6,657 bases of DNA from Pseudorhodoplanes sp. Its GTDB lineage: Bacteria; Pseudomonadota; Alphaproteobacteria; Rhizobiales; Xanthobacteraceae. Both the position numbers and the translations under genes were made by a program. Of this stretch, positions 1 to 6,229 are shown one piece after another. The notes beneath the pieces were generated by a model, which was not told the DNA's origin, did not search any database, and saw nothing but the letters and a program-made list of their open reading frames with translations. How positions within the stretch are numbered: position 1 is the first letter of the stretch; every line of letters begins with the position of its first letter. Where the stretch lies: positions 1 to 6,657 of the forward strand of contig WBUW01000173.1 in the NCBI GenBank assembly GCA_008933495.1. The letters are read 5' to 3'.

Positions 1-13
1 ATCGCGCTCGGGC

Positions 14-202
14 TCAGCTTGGCCAGACCGACCTGACCGATTCGTACATGCCGTTGAGCGAAGTGCCCATGATCAGCACGGTCGCGATGATCACGGCGCC
101 GACGCCGGCGGCGATCACCGCGTAATCGATGGACGACGCGGCGTTGCGGTCGGCGAGAAAGCGTTGCGCCGGGCGCGCGATAATCGATCGGAACATGGTC
201 AT
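14..202 (-). CDS. Flp/Fap-type (type IVb) pilin, atypical processing site
   Basis: Small protein of 62 residues resembling Flp/Fap pilins, the subunits of Tad-type adhesive pili, which are cleaved by a prepilin peptidase and assembled at the inner membrane. Seen: an N-terminal leader with Arg at 5, 10, 14 and 19, then ASSIDYAVIA (22-31) matching the family's G-xxxx-EY-hydrophobic pattern, then an Ala/Val/Ile-rich membrane helix to about residue 45 and a short polar tail. Oddities: Ala21 stands where Gly is usual at -1, and Asp26 replaces the usual Glu at +5. The ATG at 202 is preferred over the ATG six bases downstream because AGGA lies five bases upstream of it on the minus strand. It starts 22 bases after the mutT-like stop, so it may be co-transcribed. 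No tad/cpa assembly genes are visible here. It could also be a pseudopilin or a non-pilin small membrane protein. Confidence 0.8.
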   Translation of the reverse strand: MTMFRSIIARPAQRFLADRNAASSIDYAVIAAGVGAVIIATVLIMGTSLNGMYESVRSVWPS

Positions 203-224
203 GTCAGTCCTGTTCTGGGCCGGC

Positions 225-629
225 TCACAAGAGCGCCATGAGATGGGAAATCAGCGGTTCGTCCGCCGGCAGCATTGCATAGTCGCGCAGTTTATTCGGC
301 CGCGTCCAGGCGAGCTGGGTGTGGACCTTCGCAGTGACCTGTCCGTCCCACCGACGGCAGACATAGAGCGGCATCAGCAGATGGAAGTCCGGATAGCTGT
401 GGCTCGCAAAGGTCAGCGGGGCGAGACAGGCTTCCCGGACGGTGATTCCCAGTTCCTCCGCCAGTTCGCGGATTAGCGTATCCTCGGGCCGCTCGCCTGC
501 CTCCACCTTGCCGCCGGGAAATTCCCACAGACCCGCCATCGCCTTGCCGGGAGGGCGCTCGGCAATGAGCACCCGGCCATCGGCATCGACAAGAGCACAG
601 GCGGCAACAAGAACGATATTGGCGCTCAC
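225..629 (-). CDS. mutT: MutT-like Nudix (deoxy)nucleoside triphosphate pyrophosphohydrolase
   Basis: A 134-residue cytoplasmic Nudix hydrolase, probably cleaving oxidised nucleotides such as 8-oxo-dGTP to the monophosphate so that they are not incorporated into DNA. The complete Nudix box is visible: G40-x5-E46-x7-R54-E55-L56-x-E58-E59-x-G61-I62, with Glu46, Glu55, Glu58 and Glu59 as the expected metal-binding residues. It is preceded by the MutT-typical LWEFPGGK at 34-41. Length is normal for MutT (about 130). The start is GTG at 627-629, with a GAGG core four bases upstream on the minus strand; no in-frame ATG lies nearby upstream. It follows argJ by 66 bases without a clear terminator, so it is likely in the same transcript. 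Asp123 occupies the place that, from memory of E. coli MutT, is Asn119, a base-recognition residue. The exact substrate is therefore less certain than the family. Confidence 0.93.
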   Translation of the reverse strand: MSANIVLVAACALVDADGRVLIAERPPGKAMAGLWEFPGGKVEAGERPEDTLIRELAEELGITVREACLAPLTFASHSYPDFHLLMPLYVCRRWDGQVTAKVHTQLAWTRPNKLRDYAMLPADEPLISHLMALL

Positions 630-660
630 AGCCCCTCGTCGAAAAACAATATGAGGTGTC

Positions 661-682
661 TCGTTAAGGCGTCGTTAAGGCC
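661..682. repeat. Imperfect 11-bp tandem duplication between argJ and mutT
   Basis: TCGTTAAGGCG (661-671) is followed at once by TCGTTAAGGCC (672-682), 10 of 11 bases identical. It lies just past the argJ stop in the leftward transcript. The AAGGC of the second copy can pair with GCCTT at 692-696, at the argJ stop, but this 5-bp stem has no T-tract after it on the minus strand, so I do not call it a terminator. Function unknown; it may simply be replication slippage. Confidence 0.6.
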
Positions 683-695
683 ATTTTATCAGCCT

Positions 696-1940
696 TCAGG
701 ACCGATAATCGCCATTGATTGCGACATAGTCCTGGGTCAAATCGCAGGTCAGCACGCGATCGCGCCCGCGGCCGAGCCCGAGCGCGACCTTCACGGAAAT
801 CACCTGCGCCTGCATGGCGGCTGACACCTTGGCCTCGTCGTAGCCGGGATCGCGCGCGCCCTTGTGCGCCACGCGGATGCCGCCGAACCAGATCGAGAGC
901 CTGTCGCGGTCGGCGGGCTCGCCGGCCTTGCCGACCGCCATGACCACGCGGCCCCAATTGGCATCTTCGCCGGCAATGGCGGTTTTTACGAGTGGGGAAT
1001 TGGCGATCGACATCGCGATGCGGCGCGCGGATGGCTTGGAGACCGCGCCCTCCACGATCACTTCGATCAGCTTGCGGGCGCCTTCCCCGTCGCGCGCCAC
1101 CTGTTCGGCAAGGTCGGCGAGGATGCGGGCGAAGGCATTGCGAAAATCCTTCAGCCGCGGGTCGCCCGCCTTGGTTATTTTCGGCGCGCCGCGCGCGGCC
1201 GCCGTTCCGGTCGCAAAAGCGAGCAGGGTATCGGAGGTCGAGGTGTCGCTATCCACGGTAATCGCATTAAAGGTGTCGACGACGCTCTCGGTCAGGACTT
1301 TCTGAAGCACGGCTGCCGGCACCGGCGCATCGGTGAAAACGAACGACAGCATTGTCGCCATGTCGGGCGCGATCATGCCCGCGCCCTTGGCGATGCCGTT
1401 GATTGTGACCGTGCTCTTGCCGAGGCGCGCGGTGGCAGTCGCGACCTTCGGAAAGGTGTCGGTTGTCATGATGGCCCTGGCCGCTTCGAGATAGGCGTCG
1501 GGCACCGCGCGCGCCACGAGCCCGTCCATCACGCCTGCGAATGCGTCGGCCTTGAGCGGTTCGCCGATCACACCGGTCGACGCCAGAAAGACTTCGCCCG
1601 GCTTGCAGGCGGTGGCTTTCGACGCGAGAGCGGCGGTGAATTTCGCGGCCTCGCGTCCGGTCCGGCCGGTGAAAGCGTTGGCATTGCCGGAATTGACCAC
1701 GAGCGCGCGCGCCGATTTTCCCCCGATATTGGCCCGGCACCATTCGACCGGCGCGGAGGGGCACTTGGAACGGGTGAAGACACCGGCGACGGCCGTGCCC
1801 GGCTCGAATACGGCCATCAGGACGTCGGTGCGGTCCTTGTATTTGATGCCAGCGGCGGCGGTCGAGAGCCGCACGCCGTCGATGGCCGGCATTTCGGGAA
1901 AGGTCTTCGGGGCGAGGGGAGAGATTTTGGAGGACGACAT
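696..1940 (-). CDS. argJ: Glutamate N-acetyltransferase / ornithine acetyltransferase
   Basis: ArgJ, 414 residues, transfers the acetyl group from N-acetylornithine to glutamate, which recycles acetyl in the cyclic arginine pathway; bifunctional members also use acetyl-CoA as a first-step synthase. It is an Ntn-type enzyme that self-cleaves into alpha and beta chains. Seen: oxyanion-hole segment STG at 121-123; KGAGMIAP (185-192) leading to the cleavage site A195|T196 in DMATML, with Thr196 as the new N-terminal nucleophile; VDSDTSTSDT (229-238) substrate-binding loop; and the C-terminal signature YVAINGDYRS (405-414). All expected landmarks are intact and the length is normal. ATG at 1940 is chosen because the N-terminus (MSSSKISPLAPKTFP) matches the start I recall from Bradyrhizobium ArgJ. 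The Shine-Dalgarno is weak (GGA about eight bases upstream). Whether this copy is mono- or bifunctional cannot be told from sequence. Confidence 0.97.
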   Translation of the reverse strand: MSSSKISPLAPKTFPEMPAIDGVRLSTAAAGIKYKDRTDVLMAVFEPGTAVAGVFTRSKCPSAPVEWCRANIGGKSARALVVNSGNANAFTGRTGREAAKFTAALASKATACKPGEVFLASTGVIGEPLKADAFAGVMDGLVARAVPDAYLEAARAIMTTDTFPKVATATARLGKSTVTINGIAKGAGMIAPDMATMLSFVFTDAPVPAAVLQKVLTESVVDTFNAITVDSDTSTSDTLLAFATGTAAARGAPKITKAGDPRLKDFRNAFARILADLAEQVARDGEGARKLIEVIVEGAVSKPSARRIAMSIANSPLVKTAIAGEDANWGRVVMAVGKAGEPADRDRLSIWFGGIRVAHKGARDPGYDEAKVSAAMQAQVISVKVALGLGRGRDRVLTCDLTQDYVAINGDYRS

Positions 1941-2007
1941 CGGGACAATCCGGTCATTCGGCTGCGCGCAATGAACGCCCTGCGCGCCCGTCCATAACCA
2001 GCAGCCT

Positions 2008-2037
2008 TTCGATCGAATCGCAAGGGATCAGATCGAA
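2008..2037. promoter_or_regulatory. Candidate operator-like GATCGAA pair upstream of argJ
   Basis: The 143-base gap between the isomerase stop and the argJ start holds a perfect 10-bp palindrome, TTCGATCGAA (2008-2017). The heptamer GATCGAA occurs at 2011-2017 and again at 2031-2037, 20 bases apart, about two helical turns. I found no good -35/-10 pair for argJ in this gap. The spacing is suggestive of a binding site, but the motif matches no regulator I recognise and may be chance. Confidence 0.2.
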
Positions 2038-2083
2038 GGGCCGCGAGCGTAATGCCGGTGACCGTGCTTTGCCCCGAAAAAGG

Positions 2084-2971
2084 TTATTTCTTCTGTTCGG
2101 CCGGCTTGGCGTCGGCCGGCGGCGTCATCTTCTCGACCTTGGCCTCGCTGCGCAGCTTCGTTACCAGGTCGGCCTGCGCTTTGCGGACGACGAAAGACCG
2201 GACCTGATCCTTGACCTTGTCGAACTCGGGGATCGGCCGGTTGCGTTTGTCCTCAACCTTGAGCACGTGCCAGCCGAACTGTGTTTTCACCGGCTCGGAC
2301 AATTGTCCCTTTTCAAGCTTGAACGCGACCTCGGCAAATTCCGGCACCATCTGGTCCTTGGTGAAATAGCCGAGATCGCCGCCGTTCGCCTTGCCGGACG
2401 GGTCTTCCGTCAATTCGGTAGCGATCTTGGCGAAGTCCTCGCCCTTCTTCAGGCGGGCGATCACGGCCCTCAGCTTGCCTTCGGCTTCCTTGCCGGCTTT
2501 CTCGTCCTTCGGGTCCTCGACGCGGAACAGGATATGGCGGGCGCGCACTTCCTTCTCTTCGCCGATCTGCTTGGTCGCTTCCGCATAGACCTTTTTCATC
2601 GCCTCGTCGGTGACGGCGGTCTTGGCCTCCGCCTGCAACAGCGTCTCCATGAGCAGGCGCGTGCGGGCGAGTTCCAGCTTGCGCTTGAATTCTGCGGTGT
2701 CGCCCAATTTGCGTGCTTCGGCGGCCTTGGCGAGGATCACCATGTCGGTGACGAAAGTGACGAGATAATCGCGCTTGGCTTCAGCCGGCATGGCCGGAAG
2801 ATTTTGTCCGATTTCCTCCTCGGCGGCGCTGAGGTCGCTTTGACGGATTTCCATGCCGTTAACCTTGGCGACGACGGGATCGTTCTGGGCCTGCGCCTGG
2901 CTTGGGGCGGGGGCGGTCAACGCAACGGCGAGCATGGCGGCAAAGGCAATACGGGCGGGTAGGCGGGTCAT
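2084..2971 (-). CDS. Exported parvulin-type peptidyl-prolyl cis-trans isomerase (PpiC/SurA-like)
   Basis: A 295-residue exported foldase that would catalyse cis-trans isomerisation of X-Pro bonds in periplasmic or outer-membrane proteins. Domains: signal peptide (positive MTRLPAR, hydrophobic core 8-20, AQA at 26-28 as a likely signal peptidase I site); SurA_N/PrsA-like helical region about 30-135; one parvulin domain about 140-240 with ARHIL (144-148), GGDLGYF (197-203), MVPEF (208-212) and FGWHVLKV (232-239); and a Lys/Pro/Ala tail to 295. The frame stays open far upstream, to about 3478, but the ATG at 2971 is the start because it gives the signal peptide at the N-terminus and sits five bases after a GAGG Shine-Dalgarno; the upstream extension is low-complexity Pro/Arg/Ser. 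It is divergent from secA, which fits a role in handling SecA-exported proteins. One parvulin domain, against two in E. coli SurA, so I give no symbol. Confidence 0.93.
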   Translation of the reverse strand: MTRLPARIAFAAMLAVALTAPAPSQAQAQNDPVVAKVNGMEIRQSDLSAAEEEIGQNLPAMPAEAKRDYLVTFVTDMVILAKAAEARKLGDTAEFKRKLELARTRLLMETLLQAEAKTAVTDEAMKKVYAEATKQIGEEKEVRARHILFRVEDPKDEKAGKEAEGKLRAVIARLKKGEDFAKIATELTEDPSGKANGGDLGYFTKDQMVPEFAEVAFKLEKGQLSEPVKTQFGWHVLKVEDKRNRPIPEFDKVKDQVRSFVVRKAQADLVTKLRSEAKVEKMTPPADAKPAEQKK

Positions 2972-2973
2972 TG

Positions 2974-2991
2974 TGTCCTCGGTGTCCTCGG
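2974..2991 (-). repeat. Duplicated 9-bp Shine-Dalgarno unit before the isomerase
   Basis: On the minus strand the isomerase start is preceded by two perfect tandem copies of CCGAGGACA (2983-2991, then 2974-2982), each carrying a GAGGA ribosome-binding core. The proximal GAGG ends five bases before the ATG and is correctly placed for initiation; the distal one is nine bases further out and too far for efficient direct use. This supports the ATG at 2971 as the start. The second copy could be a standby site or plain slippage. Confidence 0.7.
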
Positions 2992-3191
2992 AAATCGGGT
3001 TGTTGCCGGAAGCCCCCCGGGCCTGATGGCGGCGGACACTCGCCCATCCCGCATGCGTTGGCAATGGCTGCGGGGCTGACGAAGGCGTGAGGCGAACGCC
3101 GGCGGCCGGGCGCGGCCGCGTGCTGAACCCTCCGCTTGCGGGTGGCGACGAATCCGGGTGCGTGGTTGTGGCCGCCTGCGGCCGCCGCTGA

Positions 3192-3220
3192 TTGACAAGG
3201 TTATGACCCCCTCCTATGTC
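3192..3220 (+). promoter_or_regulatory. Candidate sigma70-type promoter for secA
   Basis: A perfect TTGACA -35 box at 3192-3197 is followed after 17 bases by TATGTC (3215-3220), which matches three of six positions of TATAAT. Transcription would start near 3227 and leave a 5' leader of about 180 bases before secA. The -35 match in otherwise GC-rich DNA and the ideal spacing support it; the poor -10 limits confidence. Alphaproteobacterial housekeeping promoters often have degenerate -10 boxes. Confidence 0.4.
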
Positions 3221-3322
3221 TCCACGGACTTGCGGCTGAAGCAGCCCGAAAAATGGCCGGTTTTCCCCTGATTTGACGGCGCTTTGGCGGCCCCTCCGCG
3301 CGGACGGCGTCGGCGGGGTGTG

Positions 3323-3412
3323 ATGATGCTTCGTGGTACGCTGACCTTCGGGTTCATGAACGGCGAGATGCCGGACGGCGTCGCCTCGGCTTTTGAGAAG
3401 GATTGCGCATGA
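3323..3412 (+). CDS. Possible 29-codon leader ORF overlapping the secA start
   Basis: An open frame begins with two adjacent ATGs (3323 and 3326) and runs 29 codons to a TGA at 3410-3412, which overlaps the secA ATG in the arrangement ATGA. The peptide starts MMLRGTLTFGF and ends AFEKDCA. It has no signal peptide, no clear membrane segment and no SecM-like or RAPP-type arrest motif. Its own Shine-Dalgarno is poor (GGGG at 3315-3318, four bases upstream). The overlap would allow translational coupling, and the secA Shine-Dalgarno lies within its last codons. The frame is open upstream to 3272, so absence of stops alone is weak evidence in such GC-rich DNA. It may be non-coding 5' leader. Confidence 0.25.
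   Translation: MMLRGTLTFGFMNGEMPDGVASAFEKDCA
3398..3402 (+). promoter_or_regulatory. secA ribosome-binding site
   Basis: AAGGA at 3398-3402 lies six bases before the ATG at 3409, close to ideal. It decides the start against the in-frame TTG at 3403, which would have only the site itself immediately in front of it. Confidence 0.8.
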
Positions 3413-6198
3413 TCGGCGCCGTTGCCCGCAAATTGTTCGGTTCTGCAAACGACCGCCGTCTCCGGAGCTATGCTCCACGGGTCGAGGCCATCAATGCGCT
3501 GGAGTCCGAGGTGGCCGCGTTGTCGGATGCCGACCTCAAAGTCCGCACCGATGCGTTCAAGGCCGAACTCGCCGCCGGCAAGACCCTCGATGACATTCTG
3601 ATCCCGGCATTTGCGACCGTCCGCGAAGCCGCCAAGCGCACGCTCGGGCAGCGTCACTTCGACGTCCAGCTCATCGGCGGCATGATCCTGCATGAGGGCC
3701 GCATCGCCGAGATGAAAACCGGCGAAGGCAAGACGCTGGTCGCCACGCTGTCGGTCTATCTCAATGCGCTGGCCGGCCGCGGCGTGCACGTGGTCACCGT
3801 CAACGATTATCTCGCCCGGCGCGACGCCGAATGGATGGGCCAGATTTATAGTTTCCTGGGCCTGACCACCGGCGTCATCGTCCATGGGATCGACGACGAG
3901 CAGCGCAAGAAAGCCTACGATTGCGACATCACCTACGGCACCAATAACGAGCTTGGCTTCGACTATCTGCGCGACAACATGAAGTATCGCGTGGAGGACA
4001 TGGTCCAGCGCGGACATGTCTATGCCATCGTGGACGAAGTGGACTCCATCCTGATCGACGAGGCGCGCACGCCACTGATCATTTCGGGTCCGCTCGACGA
4101 CCGTTCCGACTTCTACAACACGATCGACGCTTTCATCCCCAGGCTCGACAAGGGCGATTACGAGGTTGACGAGAAGCAGCGCGCCGTCACGATGTCCGAA
4201 GGCGGCATGGAGAGGATGGAGACCATGCTGCGCGAAGCCGGCCTGTTGAAGAGCCCGCATCTGTACGACGTCGAAAACGTCTCCACCGTGCATCACGTCA
4301 ACCAGGCGCTGCGCGCGCACCGGCTGTTCCAGCGCGACAAGGATTACATCGTGCGCAACGGCGAGGTCGTCATCATCGACGAGTTCACCGGCCGCATGAT
4401 GCCCGGGCGGCGCTATTCCGAAGGCCTGCACCAGGCGCTTGAAGCGAAAGAACACGTGCCGATCCAGCCGGAAAACCAGACGCTCGCCTCGATCACGTTC
4501 CAGAACTATTTCCGCATGTACGACAAGCTCGCCGGCATGACCGGCACGGCCATGACCGAGGCCGACGAGTTTCTCGACATTTACGGCCTGGAAGTGATCG
4601 AAGTGCCGACCAACCGGCCGCTGATCCGCGATGACCAGGACGACGAGGTCTATCGCACCAATATCGAGAAGTACCGCGCGATCATCGCGCTGCTGGAGGA
4701 CTGCAAGACCCGCGGTCAGCCGGTCCTGGTGGGCACCACCTCGATCGAGAAATCCGAACATCTGGCCGAGCTGCTGCGCAAGCAAGGTTGGGAGCAGCAT
4801 GATTTCGACGATCCGAATGCGTTTGCCGCGCTTTATTCCGGCGACGAAGGCGCTTCAAGAAAGAAGGTCTTCGCCATTCTCAATGCGCGCTATCACGAGC
4901 AGGAAGCCTATATCGTGGCGCAGGCGGGCGTGCCGGGCGCGATCACGATTGCGACCAACATGGCCGGCCGCGGCACCGATATTCAGCTCGGTGGCAACGC
5001 CGAGATGCGCATCAGGCAGGAATTGCAAGGGCTCGAAGGCGCCGAATTCGAACGGCGCACGCAGGTGATCCGCGATCAGGTCGCGCGCCTGAAGGAAAAG
5101 GCTCTTGCCGCCGGCGGCCTGTTCGTGCTCGGCACCGAGCGCCATGAAAGCCGGCGCATCGATAACCAGTTGCGCGGCCGCTCCGGCCGTCAGGGCGATC
5201 CCGGCCGGTCGAAATTCTTCCTTTCGCTGGAAGACGATCTCATGCGCATCTTCGGGTCCGACAAGCTCGACGGCATGCTGCAAAAGCTCGGGCTGAAGGA
5301 AAATGAGGCGATCGTCCACCCCTGGATCAACAAGGCGCTGGAGAAAGCGCAGCAGAAGGTGGAAGCGCGCAATTTCGACCTGCGCAAGAACATCCTCAAA
5401 TACGACGACGTGATGAACGACCAGCGCAAGGTCATTTTCGACCAGCGCGTGGAACTGATGAACGACAGCAATGTCGGCGAAACCGTTGCCGCCATGCGCT
5501 TCCAGGTGATCAAGGATCTCGTCGGCCGGCATGTGCCGGAGAACGCCTATCCGGAACAATGGGATGTCGCAGGCCTGAAGCAGGAGCTCGACCGGCTGCT
5601 CGGCCTTGATCTGGCGGTCGAGGCCTGGGCCAAGGAAGAGGGCATCGCCGACGAGGAATTGCTGACCCGCATCGAGCGCCGCGCCGACGAGCATATGGCC
5701 GGAAAGGTCGCGCAATACGGCGCGGATGTGATGCGCTATGTCGAGAAGTCGATCCTGTTGCAGACGCTCGATCATCTGTGGCGCGAGCACCTCGTTATGC
5801 TCGAACACCTGCGCCAGGTCGTGGGCCTGCGCGGCTATGCGCAGCGCGACCCGCTCAACGAATACAAGTCCGAAGCCTTCCACCTGTTTGAGACCATGAT
5901 CGCCAGCTTGCGCGAGGCGGTGACCGCCCAGCTCATGCGCGTTGAGGTCACGCAGGGCCCGCCGCCGGAAGAGCCGGAGCGCTTGCCCTACATGGAAGCC
6001 CACAAGATCGATCCGGCCACCGGCGAGGACGAGATGGCAATGGCGGACGCGGCCGCGGCCGCCTTCAATGCGCCGCGGGTGGTGCCGGAAGCGCGCAATC
6101 CGAAAGATCCGGCGACCTGGGGCAAGGTCGGCCGCAACGAAATCTGTCCCTGCGGTTCGGGCAAGAAATACAAGCATTGCCACGGCAGGTTCGGCTGA
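3409..6198 (+). CDS. secA: Protein translocase subunit SecA (preprotein-driving ATPase)
   Basis: Complete SecA, 929 residues: the cytoplasmic/peripheral-membrane motor that binds precursor proteins and uses ATP to push them through SecYEG. Seen in order: Q motif around FDVQLIGG (84-91); Walker A TGEGKT (104-109, Lys108); Walker B DE (209-210) in a VDEVDSILIDEART stretch; preprotein-binding domain about 220-370; GMTGTAMTE (376-384); NMAGRGTD (517-524); QLRGRSGRQG arginine-finger motif (587-596); helical scaffold with KYDDVMNDQR (664-673); two-helix finger near 785-811; and the zinc-binding tail with Cys913, Cys915, Cys924 and His925, the SecB/lipid-interacting end in other bacteria. Relative to E. 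coli (901 residues, from memory) it carries about 30 extra residues at 461-490, as I recall from related alphaproteobacteria. Start at ATG 3409 is chosen from the AAGGA site. It is followed by its own terminator and has no co-directional neighbour in view. Confidence 0.99.
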   Translation: MIGAVARKLFGSANDRRLRSYAPRVEAINALESEVAALSDADLKVRTDAFKAELAAGKTLDDILIPAFATVREAAKRTLGQRHFDVQLIGGMILHEGRIAEMKTGEGKTLVATLSVYLNALAGRGVHVVTVNDYLARRDAEWMGQIYSFLGLTTGVIVHGIDDEQRKKAYDCDITYGTNNELGFDYLRDNMKYRVEDMVQRGHVYAIVDEVDSILIDEARTPLIISGPLDDRSDFYNTIDAFIPRLDKGDYEVDEKQRAVTMSEGGMERMETMLREAGLLKSPHLYDVENVSTVHHVNQALRAHRLFQRDKDYIVRNGEVVIIDEFTGRMMPGRRYSEGLHQALEAKEHVPIQPENQTLASITFQNYFRMYDKLAGMTGTAMTEADEFLDIYGLEVIEVPTNRPLIRDDQDDEVYRTNIEKYRAIIALLEDCKTRGQPVLVGTTSIEKSEHLAELLRKQGWEQHDFDDPNAFAALYSGDEGASRKKVFAILNARYHEQEAYIVAQAGVPGAITIATNMAGRGTDIQLGGNAEMRIRQELQGLEGAEFERRTQVIRDQVARLKEKALAAGGLFVLGTERHESRRIDNQLRGRSGRQGDPGRSKFFLSLEDDLMRIFGSDKLDGMLQKLGLKENEAIVHPWINKALEKAQQKVEARNFDLRKNILKYDDVMNDQRKVIFDQRVELMNDSNVGETVAAMRFQVIKDLVGRHVPENAYPEQWDVAGLKQELDRLLGLDLAVEAWAKEEGIADEELLTRIERRADEHMAGKVAQYGADVMRYVEKSILLQTLDHLWREHLVMLEHLRQVVGLRGYAQRDPLNEYKSEAFHLFETMIASLREAVTAQLMRVEVTQGPPPEEPERLPYMEAHKIDPATGEDEMAMADAAAAAFNAPRVVPEARNPKDPATWGKVGRNEICPCGSGKKYKHCHGRFG

Positions 6199-6229
6199 GC
6201 GCGGCCAGTGCCGCGCCGCGGAAAATGCG

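Larger units (their letters stand above)
2972..3322. other. Divergent intergenic region, isomerase / secA
   Basis: About 350 bases without a convincing gene, between the two divergent starts. It is very GC-rich in the middle, with inverted repeats GGCGT/ACGCC (3084-3088 with 3096-3100), CGCGGCCGCG (3111-3120), GGCCGC-CT-GCGGCC (3170-3183) and TCCGCGCGGA (3295-3304). The right part holds a candidate rightward promoter, listed separately. I could not find a credible leftward promoter for the isomerase: the best -35-like element, TTGCCA on the minus strand near 3060, has no matching -10. No riboswitch or known small RNA is recognised. Confidence 0.6.

Noticed and set aside
677..696. AAGGC/GCCTT hairpin at the argJ stop as a terminator
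   Set aside because: Only five base pairs and no T-tract downstream on the minus strand; read-through into mutT is more likely.
864..1997. Plus-strand open frame (377 codons) opposite argJ
   Set aside because: Antisense to an intact argJ with all catalytic motifs; Gly/Arg/His-rich shadow composition.
2069..2962. Plus-strand open frame (297 codons) opposite the isomerase gene
   Set aside because: Mirror image of the parvulin gene in the complementary frame; Leu/Gly/Phe-rich with no recognisable domain.
3203..3271. 22-codon plus-strand ORF ending in WPVFP before secA, a possible arrest peptide
   Set aside because: Its AAGG is only two bases from the ATG, it has no export signal, and if the promoter at 3192-3220 is right its start codon lies upstream of the transcription start.
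3403..3408. TTG at 3403 as the secA start
   Set aside because: The AAGGA site at 3398-3402 would abut it with no spacing, while the ATG at 3409 is ideally placed and gives Lys108 and Asp209 numbering identical to E. coli SecA.
2972..3478. 169-residue N-terminal extension of the isomerase
   Set aside because: It would bury the signal peptide internally, overlap the start of secA and add low-complexity Pro/Arg/Ser sequence. The ATG at 2971 has a proper ribosome-binding site.
3214..4800. Long minus-strand open frame (528 codons) opposite the 5' half of secA
   Set aside because: It lies antisense to an unmistakable, fully motif-bearing secA. Its composition is the His/Val/Asp-rich pattern produced by the reverse complement of a GC-rich gene, and no family is recognised.
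6045..6062. GC palindrome (GCGGCCGCGGCCGC-like) inside secA as a regulatory element
   Set aside because: It encodes the Ala run of the flexible C-terminal linker; GCG/GCC codon repetition explains it fully.
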